Shown here: piece by piece, positions 34,451 to 46,520 of the stretch
Position numbering within the stretch: position 1 is the first letter of the stretch
How the letters are laid out: the number at the start of each line of letters is the position of its first letter
Source of the DNA: Dactylellina haptotyla
Lineage: Eukaryota > Ascomycota > Orbiliomycetes > Orbiliales > Orbiliaceae
Length of the DNA stretch: 64,000 nt
NCBI GenBank assembly: GCA_031310005.1
Contig: CM062380.1
Span: 4,092,001-4,156,000 of the forward strand
Direction of reading: 5' to 3'
Position numbers and translations under genes: made by a program
The notes under the pieces: model-generated
The model's database searches: none
What the model was told of the DNA's origin: nothing
Seen by the model: only the letters and a program-made list of their open reading frames with translations

Positions 34451-35772
34451 AGCCGGCGGCGGCATTCAAGCTGTTGGATCTGCCTGCTGATATCTTCCAG
34501 CTAATTCTCCAGCGCCTGACATTGCGCGATATTATCGCACTGTCGCTTTCCGCAAAATCTCTTCGTCACATCTACAAGCGAAACAAGAAGGACCGTTTCG
34601 AACGATTCTGCAGTACGAAGATTCATACAAAGTTTCTCGGGCCCTACCGCAAGCATGAGCCTTGTAGTTCAACCTATAAATGTCCTTACTGCAGTCATCC
34701 CCTCTGTCCCCCAAGCTGCAAGTCCGCGCTCTTTCTCGACTCCAGCTGTGGGATTTTCTTCCCCCCGTCTCTTTGGGATGTTCGGGAAGCCCGTTTTGCG
34801 TACGGCGATAGGGCTTATCTCAGGAGGCCGACCTGGGAAACGCCAAGCTTCAGCAGGGAGTACTCGACTGTGTGGTGCGAACACCACAGATGCCCGAGGG
34901 ACCTATTCAGCATGAAAAAATTCCATAAAAGATCTACATCCGATCAATTTCTCAAGGAATATTTCAAGGGCGGTCTCTGGGGACTCACATGGGAGGAGGC
35001 TAGAAGTCGAAGGGCGCAAAGTCACAAGAGTGCGAGGTGGTTTGTAGGATATAAAACGAAGTCTTCGGAACACCTAGCATCCTTACTTACCAAAGAGGAC
35101 TCGAATGACCTAAACTCTTTGGAATGCCACGAAAAGAAGTTCTTCGAAACCTTCTGCAGGCACTGTTTCCAGCCGCTCCAAGATATCCTTCATTTGTACC
35201 GACGCCCGATGGGAGGCCGGCCATGCTATAAATTTCACCACCCGCGGTTATTAGAGAGCGGTTGCGACAATTGCGGTGTCGTCACAATCAGGTTCACTTG
35301 GGTCGATGTATTTGATCAATCCCGGACCCAAAACAAGACCCGGCAGGTATTCGACGCCGCTTGGCCAGGTGCAAGATTCATGAACAGATCGAAGAAGAAA
35401 GCTGCCACACGACCAGAGCCACCTGAGGAGTATCTCCTGCTCCTTGCCACAGAGTGTCGGGTTGTTCGCAGCTTTGACGCTGTAGAGACCCAACGTTTGA
35501 GGCCGATTGACCCAGCTGGAGCAGAGACTGCTTTATCAGTTGTTCGAGGAAGGAGCATCGTAAACATTCCTCCTCCAAGAATAGGTATCCAAGACTTGCC
35601 ATATAAAGTGCTAGCCCTGATACTGGACTATCTAAGAGCCGATTGGGAGGACGAATCCTGGTTCAATGCTTTAACTGCGAGCTATTGCTTCCTGAAGGCT
35701 TCTCAAAGAATGCACCCAAAAGCAGGGAGACCTTACACAGCCAAGGAGGTTTGGCGTGAGTCTTACTCTTGA
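34363..35772 (+). CDS. F-box protein with cysteine-rich segment
   Basis: A single exon of 469 residues. A run of ACG codons gives a poly-Thr tract of about 12 near residues 17-28. The F-box follows (residues about 35-75: FKLLDLPADIFQLILQRLTLRDIIALSLSAKSLR), then a Cys/His-rich segment (CPYCSHPLCPPSC) that may bind zinc, and later a second Cys cluster (CRHCFQPL, CDNCG). F-box proteins recruit targets to SCF ubiquitin ligases through Skp1. The target is unknown. It is one of four F-box or F-box-like genes in the window. The triplet repeat is a likely length-variable site. Confidence 0.8.
34405..34450 (+). repeat. Trinucleotide (ACG)n repeat inside an F-box gene
   Basis: About a dozen ACG/ACA units code for poly-Thr between the N-terminus and the F-box. 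Confidence 0.85.
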
Positions 35773-36557
35773 AAATGCTCCAAGCTTTCAATTCCCTCAC
35801 AGACTTTGCACTACTAAGGCTGCGCCTCCACCTCAATAACTCTACATATGTACTGTGAATCGGCATTGTAGACTTTCATTAATTTGCCAATCTTGCCATT
35901 TAAATATATTCACAGGAGCCATATTCCCAAATAATTAGCCTATATGCATATGCATGCAGTTGTGGGGCGTTTCAAAATCCTCTGCGGACTCTACTTGGCT
36001 GGCGTGGCTGTGGTTGGATAGTCAAGAAATTCCGATCGCGACCTTGCAAGGACGCAATAGGCTCGCACATTTTTGAGGTGACAACGATCCCGAACTAAGC
36101 AGCTGTTGAGGGCCCATAAATTACAGGCGACCAGTCCTTTCTAATCCTATCTCGTGATATATTTTCGGAGTATCTAGTCTACCAAGATCTGGTCTCTCTC
36201 CCCTTAACTACCAGCCTTCTGCGCTATATCATCTCCCCAGTTACTTCGCTTCTGACTCAATGACAAACACATTGTTCTTGTCAATTTACACGCGCGTCCT
36301 ACCAGCCCCACCGCGAAAAGATCACATATGTTCCTACCGTTTTCACCCTCTATGCTAATAATAATAATGCTCATCGCCCTTTAAATCGATGATTACATGG
36401 CGGCTTCTCCACCGATCACTAGCATTAATCCTAACAAGTATCACAAATTTCTTTCTTGTAGATATCGATAGCCTAGGCTTGAAGAACCGGAAACATTGAA
36501 AATAGAAACATTTAAATTGCAATAGATATAATATCTATAATGTGTATTTATTATCAA
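35773..36557. other. Intergenic, no gene seen
   Basis: 785 bases between two convergent genes, AT-rich; no gene seen. Confidence 0.5.
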
Positions 36558-37149
36558 CTAGTTAGACCCATAGTAATACCCAGCACATTGTTCTACCCCT
36601 TCACCACCCGACAACCATGCGGCTCTATCTTTCACAAACTGCTCGATTCTCGGCTTCAAGACCGTATCCATCAAATTGAAATCGTCAACCGTACCGATTC
36701 TCAATATACTCGCTCCGGGAAATCCGGTACCCCGTCTATACATCAACGACCCACAAGTCTTACAGAAGAAATTCGTCATCGTATTTCCCTTGCTGATTAC
36801 GGTTTTCGATTGCGCGTACTGCATGAGGTTCTCTTCCCCGCGATGGTGGCGGAGATGGGAATCCAAGACTGTAAAGTTGGAAGCGAACATTGATGCCGTG
36901 AGTTTGTGACAGTCCGCGCAGTTGCAAATGAAGGTGTCGACTAAGCCGGGTGATTTTAGGGGCTATATTTCCTTGGTTAGATCGGAGATATTGCATGAAG
37001 AAGGGTATATATGCAGCTGATTTACTTACGAATACGAGTTGGACTGCACCGCAGAAACAGGTGGCTGTGGCCTCATTTTCGTTAGACCAACCATCTTCTG
37101 CCTGGCCTGCAAGAAGAAATCGGGGTCCGGAGCTTGTAGTAGAGGCCAT
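36558..37149 (-). CDS. GFA/CENP-V family zinc protein
   Basis: Two exons, 37030-37149 and 36558-36962, give 174 residues. The intron has gtaagt and atatag ends. The zinc ligands of the glutathione-dependent formaldehyde-activating (GFA) fold are present: CFCGAVQ, CNCADCHK and FFCKTCGSLMYR. The segment GFPGASILRIGTVDD is also typical. Despite the family name, most fungal members have no proven formaldehyde activity; the fold is best taken as a small zinc protein of uncertain reaction. Complete, normal length. Confidence 0.92.
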
Positions 37150-38491
37150 TGTTAATGGTTGCAGAAATTGAGAATTTGTTTGAAAATACTGTTAGATTGG
37201 TGAGGTCTGCAATGGTGTAGCGATAGAATAAATGTATTGCTCGTTTGTATTGGGTCTTTTATCGATATCTATGGAAAGAGGTATTGAATCCATGAAGTTC
37301 TTGCCTGTAATTTATAGTCAAAAGGCTTCACACTGATAGCACTAATGTTAACTAGTGTTTAACTTAAGCTTAATTAAGTCTTGTATACGTAGTGGTGAAT
37401 AGAATTTGTAACAACCGATACGTCTTCCGCTTACGCCGGTTCCTCCACTACGAAACTATCAATAATACTTTGGTCTCGTTGTCGATACTCAAGCGCTTCA
37501 TTTTCCAAGATGGTAAGGATCTTGATCCGGGTGAGCCGTCTGTGCTGCCGAGTTTGGTTCCATATTGTGATGTCACAACGCAAACCAACAGTCAAACTCG
37601 CAGTTCAGGCCCGCGCGATTAATAATTCGCAATTTCGTCGATTATCGACTCTCAATTGAGTCACAAAGCATGTGGATTCGATATGCGGATTTCAAATTCG
37701 ATTTCAAGGGCCCGGACAGTTTCCGCGCCTGTTCACTGAACTTGATGATCAATCTCGGATATCGCTTCGTTGGATATCCTACCAGCTATTGTCCCACCGA
37801 GATCGCTCCACATGGACATGTGCAGGACGTGTTTTGCATTTTCTGGTCTTGGTTTGGGTTGTGCCTGACATGTTCCAGAACAGAACACCAAGGTTTTGTG
37901 GCCAACGAGATGGTGATAATATCTAGGGTACCTTCGGCGGCTCTGTAAAAACATCACGAGTCAAAACGAAGGGTTTGGACACCACGAAGCTCGAATATTT
38001 GAACCAGCGCACATTGCGACACCCTTGTATTACACCCATGGAGGATAAGATAGAGCGCGATAACTATCCATATTTACAAATGCACTGCGATAAAGAGCAA
38101 GAGGGGTTCGAAGGTGGAAATCAATCTGGCTGGCTCTTGGCAATATGCATACAAAAACCCCTCATCGTGCTGTTGCTACATTTCCACCATTTCGACACAG
38201 ATAACGTGCCGCTTTAGTCCTCCTTGATAGAGCTTCTAGGGCAGGGTGAGTATACTAACCTTTCCCTTGTCAGCGAAGAAACGGGTAGCAACATATTGGA
38301 GGCGTGCGCCGTCCATGCATGATTGTGTTCTGAAAGAACCCTAGTTGTTTAATTGTTGCCTGAAAGTTAAAATATAAATATATCGCCAATACTTCTACCA
38401 ACTACGCCGAGAACATATCACTCCTAGTGTCCGCCTCACCCGACTATAATTCACCTAGATCTATATAACCATATATCTAGTGATCGTCAAG
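37150..38491. other. Intergenic, no gene seen
   Basis: 1.34 kb, with one plus-strand frame of 92 codons (37670-37948) that shows no features. The right end is the promoter of the alpha-kinase. Confidence 0.45.
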
Positions 38492-39250
38492 ATGGCCTAC
38501 GCACGCAGAAACTTTTCTACTCGAGCCACTATCGACGGTTCAAAGGTCTTCGGTTCGGGCAGTTTCAAGCTCGTTTATGCCGGAACCTACAAAACAGGTC
38601 AACGAAAAGGACAATCCTGCGTCGCGAAAGAATTTAAATCCGGTTCTGTTGTCGAAGAGCATTATTTCGAAGAAGAATTGAACATTTGCGCCAAAGCGCA
38701 AAAGATCATCAACGACTTCAACGAAGCAGAAATTATCGACCAAGAAATCCATCTCAACAAACCAGAAATCTGGACATACACGGGAGGTCGCAAGAGTGGC
38801 CAAAAGAATCTCGTCGAGCCCATGATCGCCAACTTCGAGAAATTCAACAGCAATTCTGGCTGGGTTAAGCAAGACTCTAACGGCTGGACTGCCGTCATGC
38901 AGGCTCTAAGTCATTTCTCGTACCACAACTCAGATGGAGAATACCTACTCTGCGATCTCCAGGGCGGCAGGTACAGCGATGGATGCGTCCTATCCGATCC
39001 TGTCATAATGTCAAAAGACCAAGATTGTGGCCCAGCAGACTTGGGCATGGATGGAATTATGTCTTTCTTCCAGAGACATAGGTGTGGCGATTATTGCGAG
39101 AGTTCTTGGTCGAAGCCTCCAATTATCGGCAAAGCGAAGATTCCGATGACCCAGGGTACATCTATGCAGGCTTATTTGACGACGGGAAGAACTCGTCCTC
39201 CTCTAAGTAGGGCTATCAAGAATCGGCCAAGTCCAATTCTAGAAGAGTGA
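38492..39250 (+). CDS. Alpha-type protein kinase (MHCK/EF2K family)
   Basis: A single exon of 252 residues from the ATG at 38492; the frame opens at a GTG four codons earlier. The whole protein is the alpha-kinase domain. It starts with a Gly-rich loop (FGSGSFKLVYAG), then the ATP-binding Lys (CVAKEF). YLLCDLQGG is the catalytic segment, and DLGMDGIMSFFQRHRCGDYC carries the His/Cys zinc-binding motif. These kinases phosphorylate Ser/Thr in helical substrates and are unrelated in sequence to normal kinases. There is no attached targeting domain, so this is a minimal stand-alone form, common as lineage-specific expansions in fungi. The substrate is unknown. Confidence 0.9.
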   Translation: MAYARRNFSTRATIDGSKVFGSGSFKLVYAGTYKTGQRKGQSCVAKEFKSGSVVEEHYFEEELNICAKAQKIINDFNEAEIIDQEIHLNKPEIWTYTGGRKSGQKNLVEPMIANFEKFNSNSGWVKQDSNGWTAVMQALSHFSYHNSDGEYLLCDLQGGRYSDGCVLSDPVIMSKDQDCGPADLGMDGIMSFFQRHRCGDYCESSWSKPPIIGKAKIPMTQGTSMQAYLTTGRTRPPLSRAIKNRPSPILEE

Positions 39251-39598
39251 AACTCGTTATTGATTATGGCTGTCTCTGCTTGAGCGATTATAGGTATAAA
39301 GGCGCTGGAATTTTGAGGTAGATTATTGCTCTTACTAAACTCTTAATTTACCCAATAGCGCATAGTAGTTAGAATCTCTCTTTAAAAGTTGGATTTGTAT
39401 TTCAAATGGCAGCTTGTATACCATAATGTTTCTATCTGGATAGATGGGCTTATTACAACGATCTTCGTATCTCAAGTAGTAGTTCCATTCAAGTTAAAGG
39501 TCCAGTATAACAGCTCATCTGTGGGTATCTCGTAAAAAAAATTATGTGATAAAATCGTACTGATCGCGCTGCAGGTAGCTTGACCAGGGTCTTCAATT
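39251..39598. other. Intergenic between convergent genes
   Basis: 348 bases; 3' flanks of the alpha-kinase and the asparaginase. No gene is seen. Confidence 0.5.
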
Positions 39599-40922
39599 TC
39601 AACTACTCAGAGTTTCCAATGGCTCATCTGCATAGGCGGCTACGAGGATTCTCCCATTCTCGTCCACCGTTCCTCTGAAACAACCTCCACAGTTCATTTC
39701 CATAACCACATCACCATCTTCGTCTATTCCAATCACTGCTCCTTGGGGCTCCGTCGTCCCATAGCCTGCTCTTTCCATCTCCCCATCTGGTCCACAGACC
39801 TCTCTTGCCGCTTGCCGTAGAGACTTGTTGCCAAATCTGCATCGACTGGAGATGTTGTGGCAAGCCGAAAGGCGGAGAAAATAATCTCCATTGCCCGTCC
39901 CGGATAGTCCGACCGCGCGGTGGGTTTTCGTCGGTTTGGGAGATGAGTTCGGAATAGGTAGGCAATCGGTCAGCGAGTTCTTCAATGCTTCGAGAGAGCC
40001 GAGTTGCGTTGAAGACGACTCAACTTCCCACTCCTCTGCCCAGAAACCAGCACCCGGGGTGGGCGTGTCTCCGATCCGACCGGGAACCTTGTTTGTGAGC
40101 CCACCGGTGGATGTAGCAGCAGCTATTACGCCGTCGTTATCAAGGACTACGCAGCCTACCGTGCCTTTTGGTAGGTACTCTTCGACATCAACATCATACT
40201 CCCCGTAGCCCGCACTTTTCTCGTTCAAGGTATTTTCAGTCTTGGTCCCTTTCTCATCCATAAGGTCAATGAGATTCTCCTCCTCATCGACAAAAGCCTC
40301 TGCTGTCGCCAATTTCCCGTTCTTTAAATCCCTTAAATGTTGTTCCCACCTCTTCTCAGTGAAAAAGTAGCTAGAGTCGACAATATCTAGCCCCCAACCT
40401 TTGGCCATTTTCTCGGCGTAAGGTCCACTTAGACAATTATGCTGTCTTCCTCTTTCAACCTGTGGATTATCCCTGAGTAATAACTCCTTTGCAAACAAAA
40501 CCGGATTCTTGACATGCTTCAATAGAAACACTCCGGCACAGCGTTTATTTGTTCCCCGCGAAACCATGACAGAAGCTTCGAGCTCATTTGTTCCTTCGAG
40601 GGTAAATACTGCACCCTTGCCGGCATTGAATAACGGGTCGTCTTCCATCATTTTAACTGCCGTGGTGGCCGCATCAAGGGCGGAGAGATGTCCGGCAATT
40701 AATAGCGGATAGATATGTGCGAGAATCTGCGAGATGGAGCTAAGGTATTCATGGCGAGCAGGAGGGGTGAGATTCTGGCGCGAGATATTACCTGTGTTTA
40801 CCTTTCTTAGCAGCCCGTCGAATAGGTAAGGGATGCGGTGTGTATCTACCTGCTCCGCCGTGTATCACAATTCGAGCCTTCGATTTTGGTCGTACATCGG
40901 TAGACCTCGGTGAAAACGACAT
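39599..40922 (-). CDS. Ntn-type asparaginase / isoaspartyl peptidase
   Basis: Two exons, 40850-40922 and 39599-40791, give 421 residues. The join gives IVIHGGAGNISRQNL, the family's N-terminal signature, which confirms both splice sites. DDPLFNAGKGAVFTLEG is next. The autocleavage and catalytic Thr is Thr235 in KGTVGCVVLD, followed by STGGLTNKVPGRIGDTPTPGAG, all typical of plant-type asparaginases. The enzyme should cleave itself before the Thr to make active alpha and beta chains, then hydrolyse asparagine or beta-aspartyl peptides. A taspase-like role is an alternative. No signal peptide is visible, so it is probably cytosolic. Confidence 0.92.
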
Positions 40923-41766
40923 AGCAGGGAATCAACTAGGTTATAAAATCGTGGAGGGAGCTTGTAAAGTTTAAGAATGGAGTCTGGACAGCTCCCTGGA
41001 ATTCAGGCGGATAAGACAGTGCCAAGACCTCTGAAATCCGCTCTGTGTTTCTGCCTACATGACCGGATTTGGTGCGCAGAATGACAACTTTGATATATAA
41101 AACTACTAAACAATCCGCGTGGAGAAACCTGAGCGCGAGCTAATAGCTTGTCGGTCAACTAGATCGCCAAAAACTTAGTAGCCTTGCATAACGCATCTAA
41201 AATATGCCTTCGATTATAAGTAATGTCAGCTTTAAGGTACCCGCACAGGCCCGCATAGCATAGCCTGTAGACTGCTAGCAAACAACACATTTTCACCGCG
41301 GCACAGGAAAAGTTCGAGCATTAATGGCCGGGAAATTTCCTCAGTGTTCAGCCCATTATTTTCTACACCAAGTAAAAGAGTGCGAATATGCCTATCTAAC
41401 TTCGAGCATATTTATATACTGAGGATATCGTGTCCGAAGGATCGGTTATATTTGTCAAATAAACTTTGCGCTAGAACTTATTAACAATATTCCCATCAGC
41501 GAAAGAAAACAGTTGCTGGTTGGAAACACCATAGCCTACACGTATTCGCGATACACATTTACAAATTTCTGGATTTATACGCGCTACTAGTAGGGATGGG
41601 GATCATAATAGGATCATAGCTTCTTATAGATTATAGATCTTGATGACTTTCATAGTACAAGGAATTAAAATGTCTGAATGACTAGCCCGTCGATTTAGGA
41701 GGCTTAAAAGAGGCACCATTATTCCTTATCCATCATTTTATCCCTCTCTTCACAGTGCTGACTGAT
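40923..41766. other. Intergenic, no gene seen
   Basis: 844 bases; promoter of the asparaginase and 3' flank of the small membrane protein. No gene is seen. Confidence 0.5.
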
Positions 41767-42135
41767 TTATTCGCTTTTCCCTTTAAGATAATATTGGCCC
41801 TTGATGACTTTGGCGCGAATCCAGTCCCTTAAGTCATTCACGTTCCGATCCAAAATCCACTTCCAACCCCATGTTGGGTCATCAGCTGAAACATTTCGAG
41901 GTATAAAAAATGGGCCGATGATTAAGAATGCCGGCGCAGCAAGTATGAGAAGAACGCCAGTGAGGATTATGAGTAGTCCCAGGATAACAAAGGAGAGGCC
42001 GAGAAGGAGTGGAGAGAAGAGAACGAGGAAGTAGTAACCAGTGGTAAAACGGATACTGCGCTTCGAGTTTTCAGGAGCCGACTCAGTTTCGCCCGGTGGC
42101 GGAGATGTTTTGGTTTCTGTTGTAGTTGTCGACAT
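41767..42135 (-). CDS. Small two-helix membrane protein, unknown
   Basis: 122 residues, single exon. A short Thr/Pro/Glu-rich N-terminus is followed by a long hydrophobic region (residues about 33-78) that forms two tight membrane helices with an LLIILTGVLLILAAP core. A soluble C-terminus follows (WGWKWILDRNVNDLRDWIR). The shape is that of a small hairpin membrane protein of the ER or a lipid surface, but I do not recognise the family. It is divergent from the F-box gene at 42646. Confidence 0.65.
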   Translation of the reverse strand: MSTTTTETKTSPPPGETESAPENSKRSIRFTTGYYFLVLFSPLLLGLSFVILGLLIILTGVLLILAAPAFLIIGPFFIPRNVSADDPTWGWKWILDRNVNDLRDWIRAKVIKGQYYLKGKSE

Positions 42136-42645
42136 TATTATCTTATCTTGAAGGAGGTGGAAAGGTTGAAATGGATTGACAACTAGATATAGGTAGTATG
42201 TAGGAAATCTCCAGAAGTTTGAGTGTTCAGACTGGATATGTATAAGTGATGATGAGAAATGATTTTGAGGTAGATAATCCTTCTTTTATTTTCGCTGACC
42301 ATCAGGATCAGGTTTCGACTGATAGAGACCCTCAATGTCGCGTCGACGTCATTGCGACGACAAGGATTCCGTGATCCCTGCCATCAAGTGTAACAACTGA
42401 ATTGTGTTGCCATGTTGAAGAGGTCCACCGTGGTACCTGTATGTACCGTGTCTGATTTGCTGGATAAACGAGAAACGGCCTTGAAGGAATTATCCCGGAG
42501 CTTATCTGGCGTCTGTGGCCCACGCGCCGGTGCATGCACCGATGTATCACAACATCATGAAGGTTGCCTTTTCATTCGAACGCGCCCTTCCCTCTGAACG
42601 TGAAGCTGCATTTCTCTAAGATCTTTAATTTTTCAAGCTTGCGGG
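42136..42645. other. Divergent promoter region
   Basis: 510 bases between two divergent genes. No gene is seen. Confidence 0.5.
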
Positions 42646-43749
42646 ATGTCTACAGCTACCTCCTCCATGCCCACGGAACTGGATCCTTCAAACTTCACGC
42701 TTTATGATGACAGACCAGCCAAACCAAAAAATAACCTAGCTGCGAATCTGGAGAGGTTTTTCGACGGGGAAGCGCCCCGCACGTTTACAGAACCGGCTTC
42801 ACCCACAGATATTGGGTCCCTCAAGTGCCTTCCAATCGAGCTTTTGGAGGAAATCATCTACAACCTTGATCTTCGATCTCTTGAAAACTTCCGCCAAGCC
42901 AATAAGCATACTCTCCTACTGGTTGAATCCCTACCAAAATATAAGGCGATATTTCAATACGCGCGTCTCGCCCTGCGTGGTATACTCAGCATTCAAACTG
43001 GGGCCTACATACAATTCTCAGATTTATATGACGAAATCTGCTGCGAAGCCTGTGAGAGATGTGGTTTATTTGGCGACTATCTCTACCTCCTGACCTTTAA
43101 GCGTGTCTGTTATTTCTGCATTGTCGAGGGGGATACGTACCGGCCTATGGAACTACAGAGCGCGAAAACAAAATATGGGCTCACCGATGAGATCCTTCGG
43201 TCGGTTCCATCCATGAAAGCTGTACCAAAGGCAGATCCGCAAGGTATCGAAGTTGAAACAATAGCTGTAAAACCTTGTTTCCCAACCCAGATGCCGTCCT
43301 GGTCCCGCGAAAATATAGCACCTCGGAAACCTCTGGTCGATAGGGTATCCGCATTAAGAGCTGCGGTTCTATTGCACGGTTCGCATGATGGTACGCAAGA
43401 ATGCGGCTGTAGGGCAAATATCAATCTGATACTACAATTTAAACAGAAAGAGGGGCTGGAGCTCAGTACAAGAGGAACTCGGCCAACGCCAGGTGGATAT
43501 ATTGTCGGACCCACGAAAAAATGGATAGCAATGCGGCTTGTGGCAGTGGTACCTGTGCCGTGGTATAACAAGGAAACAAGAAAATTCGAAGATGGAGTTT
43601 ATTGTACTGGTTGTTTAAACGGGAATAGCGTGTACGACGAGTGCAGACGGCGGAAGTTTACTCTATCGCAGTTTAAAACCCACTTAGAAGACTATGGAGA
43701 AATCGTGAACGGCTGGCATGTCAAATATCCACACCCTTGGCGGGAATAA
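42646..43749 (+). CDS. F-box protein with cysteine-rich C-terminal half
   Basis: A single exon of 367 residues. The F-box lies at about residues 58-100 (LKCLPIELLEEIIYNLDLRSLENFRQANK). A Cys cluster follows (EICCEACERCGLFGDY, VCYFC), then ECGCRAN and a C-terminal YCTGCLNG block, which together suggest a zinc-binding fold often seen behind fungal F-boxes. It is a likely SCF substrate adaptor of unknown target. It is convergent with the next F-box gene, 138 bases away. Confidence 0.82.
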   Translation: MSTATSSMPTELDPSNFTLYDDRPAKPKNNLAANLERFFDGEAPRTFTEPASPTDIGSLKCLPIELLEEIIYNLDLRSLENFRQANKHTLLLVESLPKYKAIFQYARLALRGILSIQTGAYIQFSDLYDEICCEACERCGLFGDYLYLLTFKRVCYFCIVEGDTYRPMELQSAKTKYGLTDEILRSVPSMKAVPKADPQGIEVETIAVKPCFPTQMPSWSRENIAPRKPLVDRVSALRAAVLLHGSHDGTQECGCRANINLILQFKQKEGLELSTRGTRPTPGGYIVGPTKKWIAMRLVAVVPVPWYNKETRKFEDGVYCTGCLNGNSVYDECRRRKFTLSQFKTHLEDYGEIVNGWHVKYPHPWRE

Positions 43750-43887
43750 GTTGAAGCACCATTGCAATGTATATAGTCGTTGTTTTAAGAGTCTTATGAG
43801 CGTTATTTTATATCTTATCACCGAAATATTCCACAAGTGCGTTACATAAATCATCCCGTTGTTAATACACATAATATAGTTTTGCAA

Positions 43888-45252
43888 TTAGCAAACAGTT
43901 TTTTTTAGATATTCGAAAAGTCGGGGAACACTCATCAAATCTCCAGCTCTATCTGTTCGGGTTTCTTTGATCTCACATATTTCGCCCCTTGAATCCCATC
44001 TTCCCTTAACAGTCAAGTAAATTGGCGTTTTTGGGAACCCAGCCCCGGATGAGATATCCAGATCAAAGTAACTCAAGTTAAGATTCTTGAATAGCATTTC
44101 AAAAAATTCTATCCATATGTCTGCCTTTCGTGTATCTGGAGATATTTGATCAATCGGCATAGGTGGTAAATGGAACATATTTTCCTGCAGCTTCAGATAA
44201 TCTACTTGCCGGTTGTTAAGCAGGAAAGAGGTAAGCGACTCTAGCGGAATTGCCGCATGTCGGAGCTCCAGTTTTCGTAAATGAGGTAATACCGCATCTC
44301 TCCTAAGAGGATACACAACGAATTTCCTCCACGACAGGACGTCTACCGGGGGAGTTCCATAATCATCTGACAACCAAAGCTCTCGAAGGTTCTGCATGAC
44401 CTCAAACCACTTAGACGGCTCGTCTATTCCACGAGCACTGACCCTTAACTGCAGCGTTCTCAAATCTTTCAGCGTTTTGTTGTACTGCGCCATGATATCC
44501 TCGTAGCTCGGAAACTCCAGAACTGTAACACCCTTGTAGTTCCATCGCAGGTGCCGCGAGCCCATGTGAATATTGTTAAAATTGTAAAGAACATGTTTGA
44601 TCGGCCGGCCACTAGCGAAGACAGCATTAAATACCCAGCGAAGAGTAATAGGATATAGAAAGTCGCTTTGGAACATGCCGTATTGAAGCGGTGATCGTAC
44701 GTCGCGGTATTGCTCCAGGTCCGGGATCTTGAACCAGTCCGGATCGTTACACTGTTTACAATGAGACCAAGGTATTGGCTCGAAAGTATGTACAAACTCT
44801 ATAGTTTCCAGTCCTTCAAGGTAACGGAGGACATTCTCTAGAATATCTATGAAGTATTTGGCCTTGTGGTTCTCTGGCGATTCGACTGATTTCATGAGTG
44901 CATCGGGGTTAGGGATGGTAAAGCGTCTTCCCTGGTTGTACGCCTGGCAGAACCATTTCATGAATGGGGGGTTGAATTGGGGACACTGAAGCGATATCTT
45001 GAGATGCTTAAGGTGAGGTAGATAATATGGCCTCTCCACCAACTGATCTCTGAGATATGCCGCACATTTTGGTGTCGGGTAGAGGGTGAATGTTGAGTGA
45101 GCAGCTCGGAGGTATGTCTCCTTCAGAGCCAAGTGAAGATGTTTTGAGGTCAGGATTAGTGAAAAAACCGACGAGGTCTGTAAGAAAGAAGCTATGGCAT
45201 AGAGAAGCTCTACAGGGAGAGACGAAAGCTGGGGTAGGCTTGGTTCTAGCAT
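43888..45252 (-). CDS. F-box protein, leucine-rich C-terminal part
   Basis: A single exon of 454 residues. The F-box is N-terminal (about residues 9-50: LSSLPVELLYAIASFLQTSSVFSLILTSK). The rest has leucine-rich spacing (LKHLKISLQCPQF, LRTLQLRVSARG, LRELWLSDDYG, LRKLELRHAAI), consistent with LRR-like repeats that bind the target. A likely SCF adaptor; the target is unknown. No signal peptide or membrane helix. Confidence 0.8.
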   Translation of the reverse strand: MLEPSLPQLSSLPVELLYAIASFLQTSSVFSLILTSKHLHLALKETYLRAAHSTFTLYPTPKCAAYLRDQLVERPYYLPHLKHLKISLQCPQFNPPFMKWFCQAYNQGRRFTIPNPDALMKSVESPENHKAKYFIDILENVLRYLEGLETIEFVHTFEPIPWSHCKQCNDPDWFKIPDLEQYRDVRSPLQYGMFQSDFLYPITLRWVFNAVFASGRPIKHVLYNFNNIHMGSRHLRWNYKGVTVLEFPSYEDIMAQYNKTLKDLRTLQLRVSARGIDEPSKWFEVMQNLRELWLSDDYGTPPVDVLSWRKFVVYPLRRDAVLPHLRKLELRHAAIPLESLTSFLLNNRQVDYLKLQENMFHLPPMPIDQISPDTRKADIWIEFFEMLFKNLNLSYFDLDISSGAGFPKTPIYLTVKGRWDSRGEICEIKETRTDRAGDLMSVPRLFEYLKKTVC

Positions 45253-46520
45253 CTTGTTTATGCGGTTACTCCCCGCAGTGTCGTGAATTTACAGTTGGTC
45301 ATGATACCAACTGGCCAATGCGCCTATGGTGCAGCTAAAGGTGTAAGCAACCGAGTTGCCAAGACACACGTATACACGCTATGCCATATATCCTCATTAC
45401 AAGCAAACACCCTCAGATTACGCTTTTGCACAACTATCGTGATATGGAAAAAATTATAGAAATAGTGATACCCGTTTTCTGTTAAATATAAATATACCTT
45501 GACTCTTACATAGGGTCTTGTTCGTATCTCTCGAGTCTATCTGGGTATAACACCTAGCCTTGTCCATTACAGCTACGAAGTAGAGGTGTTGTCAACACAC
45601 GATCCGTAATATCTTAGAGCTTCGACAACACTGACTATGCAGCTGTGGTCTGATAATATTAGGTGTCAGCTGAGTATTTGAGTTGTATCTATTGATTTCC
45701 GCTCGAAATCTTTCTCAACCTGAGGTTTTATGCAAATACGATTTCGGTTCCCTAGAAGCAGGTTGACGGGCATCCTGTAGTTCATGTTCATGGCTTGCCC
45801 TGTTTTAACCGGTCAGAGCTGATCCACTGGTAGCATTGCATGGCAGGGTCTTTACGCTTGCCTTGTGCTCCCCCAGCTCTGACCCTGGCGGTTCGCATGG
45901 ATAAATCTCTTCCACGGTGGTGAAATTATTCGAAGTGACTAAGAATTCCGACTTGGCGCATAATTCTGTTCATAATTCCTTGGATGATGATACCAGCCGC
46001 GAGCCTTGGACCACTCAAGTACATAAAACCCGGTGTTGTGGTTAAGATTGGCGGCCCGATTTTCCATTTTTATACGTCTCGTCAGGCAATCCGCTCACTG
46101 CGGTTGAGACCTGTTGCATCGACCGACATGTTGAAAAGGTATTGTGATTCAGAGTGGTATCACGCGCTAGGAGTTCATTTGTTCGCTTGGTTCAACTATC
46201 TATTCGAACGCTTGACTGGGTAATATTCGCCAATATCAGTTCTACTACGGCCATCTGGTGCATCCCGAAATTCTCTCAATCCATGTTTCCGCACAAATTT
46301 CCAAGGCGGCCATCTACGAAAAGATATTTCAACCCGCTACAGAATTCGAAACCCCTGCCAAAGCAATTGACCGCCCATTTCACTGGGTTAAATATCCAAA
46401 ATAAGGTTCTATAAAAGGGAGGGTTTCCGACTGATCTCTCAAAGTTATTGTTCTCCACCTCGGTACCATATATAGGGATATTAAATTTGCATCCAAAATC
46501 ATCGAAGAGAGTTTCTCACC
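45253..46520. other. Intergenic, no gene seen
   Basis: 1.27 kb. A frame at 45984-46223 (79 codons) has no support. The right end is the promoter of the CBM1 protein. Confidence 0.45.
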
